Source: Rhodospirillales bacterium
GTDB taxonomy: Bacteria; Pseudomonadota; Alphaproteobacteria; Rhodospirillales; Defluviicoccaceae
Length of the DNA: 64,000 nucleotides
Direction of reading: 5' to 3'
Assembly: GCA_016712595.1 (NCBI GenBank)
Contig: JADJQT010000001.1
Span: 2,415,501 to 2,479,500, forward strand
The notes below the pieces were generated by a model. The model had not been told where the DNA came from, did not search any database, and saw only the letters and a program-made list of their open reading frames with translations. Below are positions 47,955 to 58,601 of this stretch, piece after piece (position 1 is the first letter of the stretch; each line of letters starts with the position of its first letter). The position numbers were made by a program, and so were the translations under genes.

Positions 47955-49022
47955 GTGAGCGATCGCGCCGAAAACGATCCCCGATCCCGGCTGAAGGCCT
48001 TTCTCGCCACCCTCGCCTCCGGTGCCCGGCTCAGCGTCGACGAGGCCGAGGAGCTGTTCGCCATCGTCATGGCCGGCGAAGCAACACCGGCGCAGATCGG
48101 CGCGATCCTCATGGCGCTCCGGGTACGCGGCGAGACCGTCGAGGAAATCACCGGTGCAGTCCGGGTGATGCGGGCCCGGGTGCTCTCGATCACCGCGCCA
48201 GCGGGCGCGATCGATCTTGTCGGCACTGGCGGAGATGGCGGCGGGACATTCAATATCTCGACAGGTGCCGCGCTGGTCGTCGCCGGCTGCGGTGTGCCGG
48301 TCGCCAAGCACGGCAACCGCGCGGTTTCGTCCAAATGCGGGGCGGCCGACGTGCTGGCCGCCCTTGGCGTTAACCTCGATGCCGACCTGAGCCTCATCGA
48401 GCAGGCCATCCGCGAGGCCGGCATCGGCTTTCTGATGGCGCCCCGACACCATGCGGCGATGCGCCATGTCGCCGGCCCTCGCGGCGAGCTCGGCGTGCGC
48501 ACCATCCTTAACCTGCTGGGGCCGCTGTCGAACCCGGCGCACGTAACCCGCCAGTTCACCGGTGCCTTCGCCCGCGCCTGGATCGAGCCGATGGCCCGCG
48601 TGCTCGCCAACCTCGGCTGCGAGCGGGCCTGGGTGGTGCATGGCTCGGACGGCCTTGACGAACTGACGACAACCGGCCCGTCGTTCGTCGCCGAGCTTGC
48701 GGGCGGCGCGGTGCGCACGTTTACCGTCTCCCCCGCTGATGCCGGCCTGCCGTTTGCATGGGCGGAGGACCTCAAGGGCGGCGACGCGCTGACGAACGCC
48801 GCGGCGATGCGGGCGATGCTGGACGGCGCGCCCAGCCCGTTCCGCGATGCCGTCGTTTTCAATGCCGGCGCGGCCCTGCTCGTCGCCGGCAAGGTTGCCG
48901 ACCTTACCAGCGGCGTCGGCTGCGCCGCTGCGGCGATCGCCTCCGGGCGCGCGCGGGCAGCCCTTGATCGGTTGATCGCCATTACCAACCTTCAACCGAG
49001 CGTCGCGGTGGAGAGCGGATGA
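47955..49022 (+). CDS. trpD: Anthranilate phosphoribosyltransferase
   Basis: Second step of tryptophan synthesis: transfers phosphoribosyl from PRPP to anthranilate. The 355-residue protein contains the PRPP loop [36 protein letters not shown] and [15 protein letters not shown]. The GTG start at 47955 lies 9 bases after trpG. The stop overlaps the trpC start by four bases (ATGA), so translation is coupled. Confidence 0.96.
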   Translation: MSDRAENDPRSRLKAFLATLASGARLSVDEAEELFAIVMAGEATPAQIGAILMALRVRGETVEEITGAVRVMRARVLSITAPAGAIDLVGTGGDGGGTFNISTGAALVVAGCGVPVAKHGNRAVSSKCGAADVLAALGVNLDADLSLIEQAIREAGIGFLMAPRHHAAMRHVAGPRGELGVRTILNLLGPLSNPAHVTRQFTGAFARAWIEPMARVLANLGCERAWVVHGSDGLDELTTTGPSFVAELAGGAVRTFTVSPADAGLPFAWAEDLKGGDALTNAAAMRAMLDGAPSPFRDAVVFNAGAALLVAGKVADLTSGVGCAAAAIASGRARAALDRLIAITNLQPSVAVESG

Positions 49023-49813
49023 GTGTCCTTGAAGAAATCTGCGCGCAAAAGCGCGCCCTTGTCGCCCAGCGCAAGCGCACCTGCCCCCAGGCAGAGCTTG
49101 AGCGGCTCGCCGCCGACGCATCGCCGCCACGCGGCTTCGCCAGTAATCTCTGGCGGGTGATCGCTGAAGGCGGCTACGGTCTCATCGCCGAGATCAAGCG
49201 CGCCTCGCCCTCAAAGGGGCTGATCCGCGCCGACTTCGATCCGCCGGTGCTCGCGTCCGCCTACGAGGCGGGCGGCGCCACCTGCATTTCGGTGCTCACC
49301 GACGGTCCCTATTTCCAGGGCGACGATGCATTCCTTATCGCGGCTCGGGCGGCAGTGAGCTTGCCGGTGCTACGCAAGGACTTCCTGCTTGACCCCTACC
49401 AGATCATCGAGTCGCGGGCGATCGGCGCTGATGCCGTGCTGCTGATTCTCGCCGCCATCGACGACGGCTGCGCGCGCGAGCTGCGGGCGTGCGCCTTTGA
49501 TCTCGGTATGGATACCCTGGTCGAGGTGCATGACGAGACCGAGATGCGCCGGGCGGTGGCGCTCGATTGCACGTTCATCGGTATCAACAACCGCAACCTT
49601 GCGACCCTGAGCGTCGATCTGGCGACCACAGAACGGCTGGCGCCATTCTGTCCGGGTGATCGCCTCCTGGTCAGCGAGAGCGGCCTGTTCGCCCACGTCG
49701 ACTTCGATCGCATGGCCCGCGCCGGGGTGCGCTGTTTCCTGGTTGGCGAATCGCTGATGCGCCAGCCGGACGTCGCCGAGGCGACGCGCGCCTTGCTCGC
49801 GCCCACGCCCTGA
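49019..49813 (+). CDS. trpC: Indole-3-glycerol phosphate synthase
   Basis: Closes the indole ring from CdRP. The 264-residue TIM-barrel protein contains the catalytic-Lys strand [11 protein letters not shown], the [12 protein letters not shown] segment (catalytic Lys) and [14 protein letters not shown], plus SESGLF for phosphate binding. Unlike E. coli TrpC it is monofunctional (no TrpF domain). It is the last gene of trpGDC, and a terminator follows within 10 bases. Confidence 0.96.
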   Translation: MSVLEEICAQKRALVAQRKRTCPQAELERLAADASPPRGFASNLWRVIAEGGYGLIAEIKRASPSKGLIRADFDPPVLASAYEAGGATCISVLTDGPYFQGDDAFLIAARAAVSLPVLRKDFLLDPYQIIESRAIGADAVLLILAAIDDGCARELRACAFDLGMDTLVEVHDETEMRRAVALDCTFIGINNRNLATLSVDLATTERLAPFCPGDRLLVSESGLFAHVDFDRMARAGVRCFLVGESLMRQPDVAEATRALLAPTP

Positions 49814-49818
49814 GACCC

Positions 49819-49840
49819 GCGGCGTTTACGCCGCCTTTTT
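49819..49840 (+). terminator. Intrinsic terminator of trpGDC
   Basis: GCGGCG-TTTA-CGCCGC followed by CTTTTT, immediately after the trpC stop. The structure overlaps the last codons of the convergent ftsH (Lys-Lys-Ala-Ala-stop), so one sequence serves both. Confidence 0.75.
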
Positions 49841-51646
49841 GACCTCTGCGGCGAAAGCCTTGAGTTCTGCCTCGTCGAGCGTCTCCCGATCGAGCAGCAA
49901 CCGGGCGCTGCGGTCGAGCAAGGCGCGGTTGGCTTCGAGCAGGGTACGCGCCCGCGCGGAGGCAGCGGCGACGAGATCGCGTACCGCGGTATCGATCTCC
50001 CGCGCGGTCGCCTCGCTGTACTTGCGCGGTGACGGTGCCTGAAATTCCGCCGGGCCGAGCAGCGAGCGGCGCTCCTCCTCGTAGGCGACGTTGCCGAGCG
50101 CATCGATCATGCCGTAGCGCGCGACCATGGCGCGGGCGATGTCGGTGACCTTGGCGAGGTCATCGGCGGCGCCGGTCGAGATCTCGTCGAAGACGAGGCG
50201 CTCGGCGGTGCGCCCGCCGAGCAGCACCGCCATCTTGTTCTCAAGCTCGGCCCGCGACATGAGAAAACGGTCCTCGGTCGGGCGCTGAATGGTGTAGCCG
50301 AGGGCACCGACGCCGCGGGGGATGATTGAAACCTTATGGACGACATCGATGCCCGGCAGCGCCATGCCAATGAGCGCGTGGCCCATTTCGTGGAAGGCGA
50401 CGATTTCGCGCTCGCGGGGATTGAGCAGGCGATTCTTCTTCTCGAGACCGGCAACGATGCGCTCGACTCCCTGGGTGAAGTCCGCCATCGAGATCGCCGC
50501 AGCATCCCGGCGGGTGGCGATCAACGCCGCCTCGTTGACGAGATTGGCGAGATCGGCGCCGGTGAATCCCGGCGTCAGGCTCGCAACCGCTTCAGCATCG
50601 ACGCTTGGATCGAGCGCCTTTTCTTTCAAGTGCACGCCCAAGATGGCGGCGCGGCCGATCCGGTCCGGCCGGTCGACAAGCACGTGACGATCAAAGCGGC
50701 CGGCGCGCAGGAGCGCCGGATCGAGGATTTCCGGCCGGTTGGTCGAGGCGAGCAGAACGATGCCGGTGCCGGGATCGAAGCCGTCGAGTTCGACGAGGAG
50801 CTGGTTGAGCGTCTGCTCCTTTTCGTCGTGCCCGCCCATCGGCGCCAGCGAGCGCGAGCGGCCCAGCGCGTCAAGCTCGTCGATGAAGATGATGCACGGC
50901 GCCTGCTTGCGCGCCTGCTCGAAAAGATCGCGCACCCGCGCGGCGCCGACGCCGACGAACATCTCGACGAACTCCGAGCCATTCATTGAGAAGAACGGCA
51001 CGCCGGCTTCGCCCGCGACCGCGCGCGCGAGCAGGGTCTTGCCGGTTCCGGGCGGACCCAGCAGCAGCACCCCCTTGGGCACACGGGCGCCGAGACGACC
51101 GTGCGCTTTCGGGTTCTTGAGAAAATCGACGATCTCCTCGAGTTCCTCCTTGGCCTCGTCGACACCGGCGACGTCGTCGAAGGTGGTCTTGGTGTCGCGC
51201 TCGACGTAGACCTTGGCCTTGCTTTTGCCGATCGCCGTCAGGCCGCCAAAGCCCTGCTTTTCCGCCATCTTGCGGATGAAGAACATCCACAAAAAGAAAA
51301 ACACGACCATCGGTACGATCCACGACAGAAGATCGCTGAAGAAGGTGCTATGTACGACCCCAGAGTACTGGACATCGTACTTGGCGAATTGCTCAGCGAG
51401 CGCCGGGTTGACGATGACCGTACGAAACCCGGTCCGACCGTCGGCCGTCGCCTTCTTAAGCGTCCCCTCGATCACCGTAGAGCCGACCGACATCTTATCG
51501 ATGCCGCCTTCGGTCAGCAGCTTTTCAAACGCGCTGTAGGGTAGCGTTTCGACCTCGCGCTGTTCGACCCACCAGTTCTGAAAGAACAGCAACGCCAGGA
51601 CCGCCATGAGCACGTACCAAACGTTCACGACCTGCTTTTTGTCCAT
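49826..51646 (-). CDS. ftsH: ATP-dependent zinc metalloprotease FtsH
   Basis: A membrane-anchored AAA+ protease. The product has 606 residues. A transmembrane helix ([18 protein letters not shown]) is followed by a periplasmic domain, a second helix at about 105-125 ([19 protein letters not shown]), AAA+ Walker A GPPGTGKT at 197-204, the SRH region and the zinc site HEMGH with a later Asp. The [15 protein letters not shown] opening is typical of a second, non-housekeeping FtsH form. It lies between trpC and moaC on the opposite strand, where most relatives have no gene. The frame is open upstream to 52198, but that part is antisense to moaC. Confidence 0.93.
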   Translation of the reverse strand: MDKKQVVNVWYVLMAVLALLFFQNWWVEQREVETLPYSAFEKLLTEGGIDKMSVGSTVIEGTLKKATADGRTGFRTVIVNPALAEQFAKYDVQYSGVVHSTFFSDLLSWIVPMVVFFFLWMFFIRKMAEKQGFGGLTAIGKSKAKVYVERDTKTTFDDVAGVDEAKEELEEIVDFLKNPKAHGRLGARVPKGVLLLGPPGTGKTLLARAVAGEAGVPFFSMNGSEFVEMFVGVGAARVRDLFEQARKQAPCIIFIDELDALGRSRSLAPMGGHDEKEQTLNQLLVELDGFDPGTGIVLLASTNRPEILDPALLRAGRFDRHVLVDRPDRIGRAAILGVHLKEKALDPSVDAEAVASLTPGFTGADLANLVNEAALIATRRDAAAISMADFTQGVERIVAGLEKKNRLLNPREREIVAFHEMGHALIGMALPGIDVVHKVSIIPRGVGALGYTIQRPTEDRFLMSRAELENKMAVLLGGRTAERLVFDEISTGAADDLAKVTDIARAMVARYGMIDALGNVAYEEERRSLLGPAEFQAPSPRKYSEATAREIDTAVRDLVAAASARARTLLEANRALLDRSARLLLDRETLDEAELKAFAAEVKKAA

Positions 51647-51760
51647 CTGCCGTCCTTTCGCGCCTTGCTCCGCCTCGGAAAAGGCTGTTTTACCCGATAT
51701 TGCTCCCCGCCTCAGCGACTGATAGCGTGCGGCTCGGATGTCTACGATAACAGGGCGGAT

Positions 51761-52237
51761 ATGACCGGATCGTCGCATTTCGATGCTGCGGGCAATGCCC
51801 GGATGGTCGACGTCTCCGGCAAGGAGCCCAATGATCGCACGGCGACGGCGAAAGCCCGCGTTGTCATGAGCCAGGAAACGCTGGCAACCATCGCCGGTGG
51901 CGCGGCGAAAAAGGGCGACGTTCTCGCTGTCGCCCGTTTGGCCGGCATCATGGCGGCGAAGCAGACATCGCAACTGATTCCCTTGTGCCATCCCCTGTCG
52001 CTCACCTCGGTTACCGTCGATCTCGTCTGCGATGCGGTGGAGAGCGCCGTGGACATCACTGCGACCTGCCGCGTGCGCGAGCGCACCGGCGTCGAGATGG
52101 AGGCGATGACGGCGGCGGCGATCACGGCGCTTACAGTCTACGATATGTGCAAGTCGCTCGATCGTGGCATGCGGATCGAAGCCATCCGCCTGGTGCACAA
52201 ATCGGGTGGGTCGTCTGGCACGTTCGAGGCCGATTGA
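51761..52237 (+). CDS. moaC: Cyclic pyranopterin monophosphate synthase
   Basis: Converts the MoaA product to cyclic pyranopterin monophosphate in molybdenum cofactor synthesis. The 158-residue protein starts [20 protein letters not shown], with GGGCGG just upstream. [13 protein letters not shown] and the [22 protein letters not shown] signature are intact, including the catalytic Lys region. ftsH is divergent from it. moeA follows after 17 bases. Confidence 0.95.
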   Translation: MTGSSHFDAAGNARMVDVSGKEPNDRTATAKARVVMSQETLATIAGGAAKKGDVLAVARLAGIMAAKQTSQLIPLCHPLSLTSVTVDLVCDAVESAVDITATCRVRERTGVEMEAMTAAAITALTVYDMCKSLDRGMRIEAIRLVHKSGGSSGTFEAD

Positions 52238-52254
52238 ATGAAGGGCGACGCCGC

Positions 52255-53469
52255 ATGATCGCCGTCGAAGCGGCGATCGCCCGCATCCGCGCCGCCTTCT
52301 CGGCGCTGCCGGCGGAGACGATCAGCCTCGATCAAGCCCTGGGTCGCGTGCTCGCGCAGGCGGTCGCGGCCCATGTTTCGCATCCGCCCTGTGCCGTCTC
52401 GGCCATGGATGGCTATGCGATCAGGGCCGATGATGTCCCCGAGGTACCGGCGGTGCTGCGGGTTCCGGGCGCATCGACGGCCGGCGCCGGCTACGTTGAG
52501 CGCATTCAGCCGAAAGAAGCGGTGCGCATCTTCACCGGTGCACCGGTGCCGGCGGGCGCCGATACGATCATCATTCAAGAGCACACTCAGCAATCGGACG
52601 GACACGTCGTCGTGCAGCGGCCGCCCCAGCCTGGCCGGCATATTCGCCGCATGGCACAGGACTTCGCCGCGGGGGATGTCCTGCTCAAGGCTGGCCGCAG
52701 GCTCTCAGCCCGGGATCTTGGTCTTGTTGCGGCGATGAACGTGCCCTGGCTCAGGGTTCACCGCAAGCCGCGCATCGCCGTTGTCGCGACCGGAGATGAG
52801 CTGGTGCTGCCGGGCGAGCCGATCGGGCCGGCGCAGATCGTCAGCTCCGCCAGCGTGTTCGTAACCGCAGCCTTGCGCGGCTTCGGCGCCGAACCCGTAT
52901 CCCTCGGCATCACCGGTGATGACGCGGCCGCGCTCGCGGGCACGATCCGGGCTGCCCGGGGCGCCGATCTTTTGATCACCATCGGCGGAGCGTCGGTCGG
53001 CGATTTCGATCTCGTCCGCCGCGCGCTTGACGGCGAAGGCTTCGATCTCGATTTCTACAAGGTCGCAATGCGTCCAGGCAAACCCCTGATCTTCGGCCGC
53101 CTTAACGCCATGCCGGTGCTCGGTCTTCCGGGAAATCCCGTCTCCGCCGGTATCACCCTGCTGCGCTTTGCAAAACCTGCGATCGAAGCGATGCTGGGTC
53201 TCGATGCCTCGTCCCCGCCTCTGCCGACCGTCCAGCTCGCCACCGATCTGCCGGCGAATGACGATCGCGAGGATTATATCCGCGCGACCCTCTGCCGCGA
53301 TGCCGACGGAGATGTCATTGCGACGCCGCTTCGCTCGCAAGACAGTGCGTTGCTGAGCGCCTTCGCCGCCGCCGAATGTCTGCTCGTCAGGCCGCCGCAC
53401 GCCGCGGCAGCGAAGGCAGGCGAGCGTTCGGCGGCCCTCATTTTTTCCGATCACGCGCCGACGTTTTGA
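52255..53469 (+). CDS. moeA: Molybdopterin molybdenumtransferase MoeA
   Basis: Inserts molybdenum into molybdopterin-AMP. The 404-residue protein has the ATG at 52255 and runs through the [11 protein letters not shown] motif, [17 protein letters not shown] and the MogA-like domain (VATGDELV, then [11 protein letters not shown]) to the C-terminal domain IV. The [13 protein letters not shown] motif is intact. Together with moaC it forms the usual moaC-moeA pair, and lexA follows 194 bases downstream. Confidence 0.95.
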   Translation: MIAVEAAIARIRAAFSALPAETISLDQALGRVLAQAVAAHVSHPPCAVSAMDGYAIRADDVPEVPAVLRVPGASTAGAGYVERIQPKEAVRIFTGAPVPAGADTIIIQEHTQQSDGHVVVQRPPQPGRHIRRMAQDFAAGDVLLKAGRRLSARDLGLVAAMNVPWLRVHRKPRIAVVATGDELVLPGEPIGPAQIVSSASVFVTAALRGFGAEPVSLGITGDDAAALAGTIRAARGADLLITIGGASVGDFDLVRRALDGEGFDLDFYKVAMRPGKPLIFGRLNAMPVLGLPGNPVSAGITLLRFAKPAIEAMLGLDASSPPLPTVQLATDLPANDDREDYIRATLCRDADGDVIATPLRSQDSALLSAFAAAECLLVRPPHAAAAKAGERSAALIFSDHAPTF

Positions 53470-53520
53470 TTTTATTCGCGCAGAACGCAAGCGCGACCTT
53501 GACGCCACGTGGGAACCAAA

Positions 53521-53555
53521 CTAGAACATAGTCAACAGTTTTTGTTTTGTTCTAG
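53521..53555. promoter_or_regulatory. LexA autoregulatory region with an SOS-box-like motif
   Basis: GTTT-N7-GTTC at 53538-53552 is one base from the alphaproteobacterial SOS box GTTC-N7-GTTC. It lies within a perfect inverted repeat, CTAGAAC-N21-GTTCTAG (53521-53555), about 110 bases before lexA. LexA autorepression is the expected role. Confidence 0.6.
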
Positions 53556-53663
53556 ATATTGTGGTCGCGAAAGAGCGCTGCTCCAGGTTTTCTCGGGAAA
53601 ACCCTCATTGGGTTAAACCTGATCGCAAATACTGTTCGCAGCGCCTGCCCGGGAGACGGACGC

Positions 53664-54365
53664 ATGTTGACCAAAAAGCAATTCGAGCTGCTGATGTTTA
53701 TCGACAAGCGGCTGAAGGAATCCGGGGTTTCGCCGTCGTTCGACGAAATGAAGGATGCGCTCGGGCTTCGCTCGAAATCTGGAATCCACCGTCTGATGAC
53801 CGGTCTCGAGGAGCGCGGCTTCGTTCGCCGACTGCCGCATCGGGCACGAGCACTCGAGGTCCTGCGTTTACCCGAGAACATGACCTCCGTCGGCATCGCC
53901 GTGCGTCGAAGCGAGGGTTTCGCCCCCAACGTCATCAAGGCGGACTTCAAGCTTCCCGGCCATCCGGCGCCTCCCGGTGCGCACGTCGTTCCGCTGCCGC
54001 TCTACGGCAAGATTGCCGCCGGGACGCCGATCGCGGCGCTGCGCGACCACTCGCGTTCGATCGATGTGCCTTCGGTTCTCGTCGGCAATGGCGAGCACTA
54101 TGCTCTCGAGGTCGAGGGCGATTCGATGATCGAGGCCGGCATTCTTGATGGTGATACGGTGATCATCCAGAAGTCGGAAACGGCGGATAGCGGCACGATT
54201 GTCGTTGCTCTGGTCGACAATGAGGAGGTCACCCTCAAGCGGCTGCGTCGTCGCGGCCAGTCCATCGCGCTCGAGCCGGCGAATTCCGCCTACGAGGCGC
54301 GCATCTGTGGGCCGGATCAGGTCAAGGTTCAAGGTCGTCTGGTTGGTCTTTTGCGACGCTACTGA
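53664..54365 (+). CDS. lexA: LexA repressor
   Basis: The SOS regulator. The 233-residue protein starts [21 protein letters not shown]. The winged-HTH DNA-binding domain (to about residue 70) is followed by a linker and the S24 peptidase-like domain. The self-cleavage site lies in [10 protein letters not shown] (Ala-Gly). Catalytic Ser is in EGDSMIEAG, and the Lys in the VTLKRLRR strand. The 3' end overlaps the convergent comEC by 44 bases. moeA upstream and comEC downstream are the usual neighbours. Confidence 0.95.
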   Translation: MLTKKQFELLMFIDKRLKESGVSPSFDEMKDALGLRSKSGIHRLMTGLEERGFVRRLPHRARALEVLRLPENMTSVGIAVRRSEGFAPNVIKADFKLPGHPAPPGAHVVPLPLYGKIAAGTPIAALRDHSRSIDVPSVLVGNGEHYALEVEGDSMIEAGILDGDTVIIQKSETADSGTIVVALVDNEEVTLKRLRRRGQSIALEPANSAYEARICGPDQVKVQGRLVGLLRRY

Positions 54366-56610
54366 TCCGATGCTCGCCGGGGCGAGTCTTCCGAGACGCA
54401 TCCGCGTCGTCATCACCGGCGTCCGCATCGGTATCTGCGGACTCGTCGGCGAGGACCGGCACCCAAGGACGGTTGCCCCTCCGGCCATTGACGCTTTCAA
54501 GCCGCACCGTTCCCGCATCCAGCCATAAGACGTGCGTTCCGTTGCGCAAGAGAGCGGCTCGATCGACGACCGTCGTGGCCGAGGCGCATCGCCTGCGGAC
54601 GACCGCCAGGCTGATGATCACATCAGCCTGCGTGCAGTCGTCAATCAATGCCTCGCCACGGCGCGCGAAGGCAACGACATGGCCTCCTCGGCGATAGACG
54701 CAGCCCAGTTCGTCGCAGCGAATGGCGCCGTCGCGTGCCTTACCGCCGTCGTCCCGCCAGTAGCCAGATGCAGCCTCATCGCCGACCCGGCGAATCCAGG
54801 ACTCGCGCGCCGAGCGAGCGGCGGACTTTGATGAGAACATCAGCCCGCCGTCATCGTCACGGACGGCAAAGAGCTGTCCTTTTGCATCAACGAACACGTC
54901 TGGGGGCTCGACGAACAGCATTCCGACGAGCCCGGCCGCGATACCAAGCCCCCCCAGCCATCGCCACGGCCGCTGCCAAAGACAAATCCACAGTCCTCCG
55001 AAGGTGATGACGACGAGTCCCCAAAGCGGCATCGTCGGCAACAGAATTACTGCGCCCGGCCATGCGGCGACGTCTTCGGCGATGTGGATTATCCCTGCTA
55101 CACCCCAACCCATCGGCACCAGCGCGAATGCCTCGAGGCCAAACGGCATCAGCAGCACCGCCGCGACCGCCCACGGCATGACCCAAAAGCCGGTCAGCGG
55201 CACCGCCAGCATATTGGCGACGATCCCATAGAGCTGAAAGCGGTTGAAGTGATAGGCGGCAAAAGGTGCGGTCGCGCTCGATGCCAGCAGGGTTGAAAAG
55301 ACGACGCCAGCAAAATAGAGCAGCAGGCGCACGGGCAGCCCGTGGCGCTCCTCCGGTTGTCGGCGGCGGACGTGCAGTTCCTCGTAGCCGGCGATCAGCG
55401 CCAAAACCGCCGCGAAGGACATTTGGAAACTCGGGCCCAGCATCGATTCCGGCTGCGTGATCAGCACGATCAAGGCGGCGGCGGCGACGAGGCGCATGGA
55501 TATGCCCTGCCGGTCGACGAGAATAGCCAGCAGAACGATAGCGATCATTACGAACGAGCGCTGTGCCGGCACCGGGGCCGACGCCAGCAGGGTATAGCCC
55601 CCCGCGGCGATGACGGAGGCGAGCGCCGCCCATTTCTTGATCGGGAAACGCAGGGCCAGGGCCGGGATCAGCGCGAGGGCGCTGCGGGTAAGAACAAAGA
55701 TGATGCCGGCGACGAGACCGATATGCAGGCCGGAAATCGACAGCAGATGCGCCAGGCCCGAATTGCGAATCGCTGCCATGGCCGCGTCGGGGATCGAGCG
55801 TGTCTCCCCGGTCAGCAGCGCGGTTGTCACCGCCGCCGTTGCACCGTCGAGATAGGTGCGGACCCGTTCGGCAATGGTGAATCGGGCGCGGGCGAACGCG
55901 GTTGTGACGCCGTTTTGCGGATGATCGTCGCTGAGTACGCGCGCCGAGCCGACAGAGTAGCCGACGCCCCCCAGCCCGCGGAAGTAGGCCTCACGCTGAA
56001 AGTCGTAGCCTCCTGGAACCGAGGGTGCCGGCGGCGGCATCACCATGGCCAGGAGTTCGATCTCATCTCCTGGCCTGATAGCCGGCTGACTGCCACGCAA
56101 CCGCAGGCGTATCCGCTCAGGGAGTTTGTCGTGCGCCAGCCGGCTGATGGCGAGCTGGTCGATCGTTACCCGCAGCCCGCTTGGGAAGTGTTCAACCCGC
56201 CCGACTCGACCGTGCACCACCGTGGGCCCGATCGCCTTTTCCAGTGTGAGCGTTCCAAGAGCATTGGCTTTGATCTGTGCGGCCGCGAATCCCACGGCAA
56301 CGGCGAGGATGGCGGCGACGACGCAAACTGCGACCGGTCGCAGCACCTGTCCGTGCTCCGACGAGCCGGTGACCAGGAGCAGCGCAATAAAACCGAGAAA
56401 GAGCGCTGCAGCCCCGCTCCAAGGCCGGGGTTCGCTTGGAAGACAGAAGTAGATGCCGATGCCGATACCGACGAAGACCGGCAGCCACAGCACCCAGCGT
56501 TCGCGTTCGGCGAGCAGGGATGCGCCGATCCAGCCGGCGAACGCATGGAAGCGCCCAATCCGGGGAATGTTTCCCACTGCGCGCGCTGGCGCGACGTTCA
56601 TTGATTCCAT
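54322..56610 (-). CDS. comEC: ComEC/Rec2 family DNA-uptake channel protein
   Basis: An inner-membrane protein of 762 residues that carries single-stranded DNA into the cytoplasm during natural transformation. Several N-terminal helices precede a DUF4131/OB-like region (about 120-210), and the competence core is at about 235-520 ([55 protein letters not shown]). The C-terminal part, where complete members have a metallo-beta-lactamase-like domain, is short, so the nuclease activity may be absent. It overlaps the 3' end of lexA. A 12-bp perfect palindrome lies just upstream of the start. Confidence 0.85.
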   Translation of the reverse strand: MESMNVAPARAVGNIPRIGRFHAFAGWIGASLLAERERWVLWLPVFVGIGIGIYFCLPSEPRPWSGAAALFLGFIALLLVTGSSEHGQVLRPVAVCVVAAILAVAVGFAAAQIKANALGTLTLEKAIGPTVVHGRVGRVEHFPSGLRVTIDQLAISRLAHDKLPERIRLRLRGSQPAIRPGDEIELLAMVMPPPAPSVPGGYDFQREAYFRGLGGVGYSVGSARVLSDDHPQNGVTTAFARARFTIAERVRTYLDGATAAVTTALLTGETRSIPDAAMAAIRNSGLAHLLSISGLHIGLVAGIIFVLTRSALALIPALALRFPIKKWAALASVIAAGGYTLLASAPVPAQRSFVMIAIVLLAILVDRQGISMRLVAAAALIVLITQPESMLGPSFQMSFAAVLALIAGYEELHVRRRQPEERHGLPVRLLLYFAGVVFSTLLASSATAPFAAYHFNRFQLYGIVANMLAVPLTGFWVMPWAVAAVLLMPFGLEAFALVPMGWGVAGIIHIAEDVAAWPGAVILLPTMPLWGLVVITFGGLWICLWQRPWRWLGGLGIAAGLVGMLFVEPPDVFVDAKGQLFAVRDDDGGLMFSSKSAARSARESWIRRVGDEAASGYWRDDGGKARDGAIRCDELGCVYRRGGHVVAFARRGEALIDDCTQADVIISLAVVRRRCASATTVVDRAALLRNGTHVLWLDAGTVRLESVNGRRGNRPWVPVLADESADTDADAGDDDADASRKTRPGEHRISSVAKDQPDDLEP

Positions 56611-56615
56611 GGCGC

Positions 56616-56627
56616 TCGAACGTTCGA
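56616..56627. promoter_or_regulatory. Palindrome upstream of comEC
   Basis: TCGAACGTTCGA, a perfect 12-base palindrome six bases upstream of the comEC ATG. It contains GAAC and GTTC half-sites, but not at LexA spacing. Candidate operator. Confidence 0.35.
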
Positions 56628-56668
56628 ACGGATGCCGCGGATCTTCTGGCGACCAACTCTACTTAGAG

Positions 56669-56686
56669 TACCCCTTTTTGGGGTGA
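56669..56686. repeat. Short palindromic motif, right copy
   Basis: TACCCCTTTTTGGGGTGA (stem ACCCC/GGGGT), preceded by TTAG. It is similar to the motif at 2755-2769, in the same orientation, and about 60 bases upstream of comEC. Confidence 0.4.
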
Positions 56687-57342
56687 TATGGCCAGCTACG
56701 GCTTTGCTTGCCACCGCGATACCCAGTCATCCCGAGCGAAGAGGTCGCCGTGGCGAGGCCGGGCCAGGAAGGATCGCGCCTGTTGCAACCGATGCGCCGG
56801 GGCTCATTTCACCGTTGGCGCAGGATGCGCCGATCCCATCAAGCCAGGGACACGATCAGGAGCTCTACGTCGAATCCGTGGATAACAAAGGCTCATGCCG
56901 CCTTGAACCCGTCGATGCAACCCGCTTTCAGTAATCCTTGACGGGATTGTGTGATAACGAAGTCAACGGGAAAACCGCGGACCCATTCGGCCATTCGGAA
57001 AATTATGGTGAGGGAATTGAGAATTTTGGCCGGGCCGTAAGAGCCCGGCCAAGTCGTGCCGGCTTATTGATTGATCGGCGCTCCATCGTCGCGCGACCTG
57101 TTAGCTTAAGATTAAGGCAAGCACCATGATCATAAAATGACCACCATCACAGGATGTCGCCTTCACCTGCTTGCTGTCCGGGTCCCCCGTTCACCAGCGA
57201 TCGCTTGCCTATGCCAGATATTATTTTGGCAAATTCTCATAGTGTCGCCTGCTTGAACAGAGCATCCAAAGTCAAAAGCCAATATTGGTTCACTCTTCGT
57301 CTCTCTATTTCCGCGTCGCACGGGTGTTCGACGCGCCTGGGA
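56687..57342. other. Non-coding region between comEC and the RES toxin gene
   Basis: Together with the comEC upstream DNA this is about 730 bases without a credible gene. Short frames on the plus strand (for example 56632-56934) show no family features. The region 57000-57140 is AT-richer. A hairpin is present at 57026-57052. Confidence 0.5.
57026..57052. other. GC hairpin in intergenic DNA
   Basis: TTGGCCGGGC-CGTAAGA-GCCCGGCCAA forms a perfect 10-bp stem. No T-run follows on either strand, so a terminator role is uncertain. It lies about 290 bases past the RES gene stop. Confidence 0.4.
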
Positions 57343-58038
57343 TCAAAGCTCGAACCACTCCTCGCTGGCATAATCGAAGTAGCGCAGAATGTGCGATCCA
57401 TCCCAGTGATAGCGCAGGTGCCGCTCTTGGACGGGCGGCGAGATGCACGGCGCTCGGAACACGGCGAGCGCCTTGTGGCCGGGGTGACGGACGCTGACAT
57501 AGACGATGCCATCCTCGCCGGCGGCGCGCATCTCGGCGGCGAAGCGCCGGCTCGCTTCGTAGTCGTCGGGCGCCATGAGCGGCGCCAAGGCTTCGGTATC
57601 ACGCGTCAAATCGACGAACGTGCCGACAATCGCACCGACGTAGACCCGCTGGTCAAGATCGTCGGGAACAGCGGCACCGGCGCGCAGGCGCTGCTCAAGA
57701 TGGTAAACGGTCTCGCGAATGGCGGTTTCCCGATACTGCGCGGCATAATAGACGCCGTAGCGCCCGTCGCTGAACCGCGAGCCGAGAGGATTGAGGTGGA
57801 CGAATGCGGCCATCACCGCCGTCGAGCGGACCCGCAGCTCGGGGGGGACTAGGCTGATCGCGCCGAGTTCCTGGCGGACGCGCGGATTGACCGCGGACTC
57901 CAGTTCGGCCAGCAACTCCCAGTCGGCGGGGTCGTGCGTTAAGTCCTCGAACAGTTGAATCGGTGGATACTTGCTGGGAATGATCCGCCACGCCCGTTGC
58001 CAGTCCACCCGCGCGCGCGCGAACGCTGGCGGCGTCAC
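57343..58038 (-). CDS. RES-domain toxin (ParT/MbcT-type ADP-ribosyl/NAD-targeting family)
   Basis: A 231-residue protein with a RES domain, named for its conserved Arg-Glu-Ser. The N-terminal Arg is in WRIIPSKYPPIQLF, the central GSRFSDGRYGVYYAAQYRETAIRETVYH carries the GRF, Tyr and Glu positions, and a late Ser lies in YVSVRHPG. Characterised members either degrade NAD+ (MbcT) or ADP-ribosylate a host enzyme (ParT). The start is a GTG at 58038 that overlaps the antitoxin stop by four bases (GTGA), so the two are translationally coupled. A type II toxin-antitoxin pair with the gene at 58035. Confidence 0.85.
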   Translation of the reverse strand: MTPPAFARARVDWQRAWRIIPSKYPPIQLFEDLTHDPADWELLAELESAVNPRVRQELGAISLVPPELRVRSTAVMAAFVHLNPLGSRFSDGRYGVYYAAQYRETAIRETVYHLEQRLRAGAAVPDDLDQRVYVGAIVGTFVDLTRDTEALAPLMAPDDYEASRRFAAEMRAAGEDGIVYVSVRHPGHKALAVFRAPCISPPVQERHLRYHWDGSHILRYFDYASEEWFEL

Positions 58039-58448
58039 ACCCAGCCCCCGCGCAAGGCATCGAGATACTGGCGGACGAAGGCGAGGTCGGTGACGTCACC
58101 AGCCAGCATCCGCTGCAAGGGGGCCTGACCGTTGAAATCATCGTTGTTGCGGCTGATCCAGCCGTAGACGTTCTCCGGATTGGCGAACAATGTCCGCAGC
58201 GCCCGATGGATTCCGAGCAAATAACCGATCCGGCTCATCGTATCGCGCGGGGCTCCGCTGACCTTGCCGCTCTTCCAATTGTAGAACGTGCGCTCCGATG
58301 GGCGACCGAGCAGAACCCGCGCCTGCTCGTTGTTCAGCTTCCACAGCTCGGCGAGAACGAAAAATGCCTTCAAACCGGCGGCGATGTGTGCCCGGTTGTT
58401 GAGGGGGTCAACCGTCGTTTGCCTGCCTGTCTGCGGAGCTCGCGTCAT
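58035..58448 (-). CDS. Antitoxin, Xre/MbcA/ParS family
   Basis: A 137-residue antitoxin. An N-terminal HTH (about residues 35-62; NEQARVLLGRPSERTFYNWKSG) is followed by the MbcA/ParS toxin-binding domain (about 75-137; IGYLLGIHRALRTLFANPEN and PLQRMLAGDVTDLAFVRQYLDA). This domain pairs specifically with RES toxins. The start is the ATG at 58448. Upstream GCATAT words suggest autorepression. The frame is open farther upstream, but that part is antisense to the next gene. Confidence 0.85.
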   Translation of the reverse strand: MTRAPQTGRQTTVDPLNNRAHIAAGLKAFFVLAELWKLNNEQARVLLGRPSERTFYNWKSGKVSGAPRDTMSRIGYLLGIHRALRTLFANPENVYGWISRNNDDFNGQAPLQRMLAGDVTDLAFVRQYLDALRGGWV

Positions 58449-58467
58449 GTCCGTTGTCTCAAAAGTG

Positions 58468-58506
58468 CATATTTGCATATATATTCTGTGACACGCGAAT
58501 ATGCAA
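58468..58506. promoter_or_regulatory. Candidate operator of the RES/Xre module
   Basis: GCATAT occurs twice in tandem (58468-58473 and 58475-58480) and inverted once (ATATGC at 58499-58504). TTGCATAT and ATATGCAA (58473-58480 and 58499-58506) form a perfect dyad with an 18-base spacer, 25 bases upstream of the antitoxin start. Confidence 0.5.
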
Positions 58507-58601
58507 TTAAGTACGACCATCGGCCGCCGATTTGCGCGCCAGCCCGACGACGGTAGTGTGATAGATAGACGAGGGGTGTCAGGACGGGAGCAACAGCGGC
58601 G

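Noticed and set aside
55342..56604. 420-residue plus-strand frame antisense to comEC
   Set aside because: The membrane-protein pattern is on the minus strand; the plus frame is charged throughout and lacks motifs.
56632..56934. 100-residue plus-strand frame upstream of the toxin-antitoxin region
   Set aside because: No motif, mixed composition, and its start overlaps the comEC promoter region.
57154..57852. 232-residue plus-strand frame across the RES toxin gene
   Set aside because: Antisense to a gene with clear RES motifs and coupling to its antitoxin.
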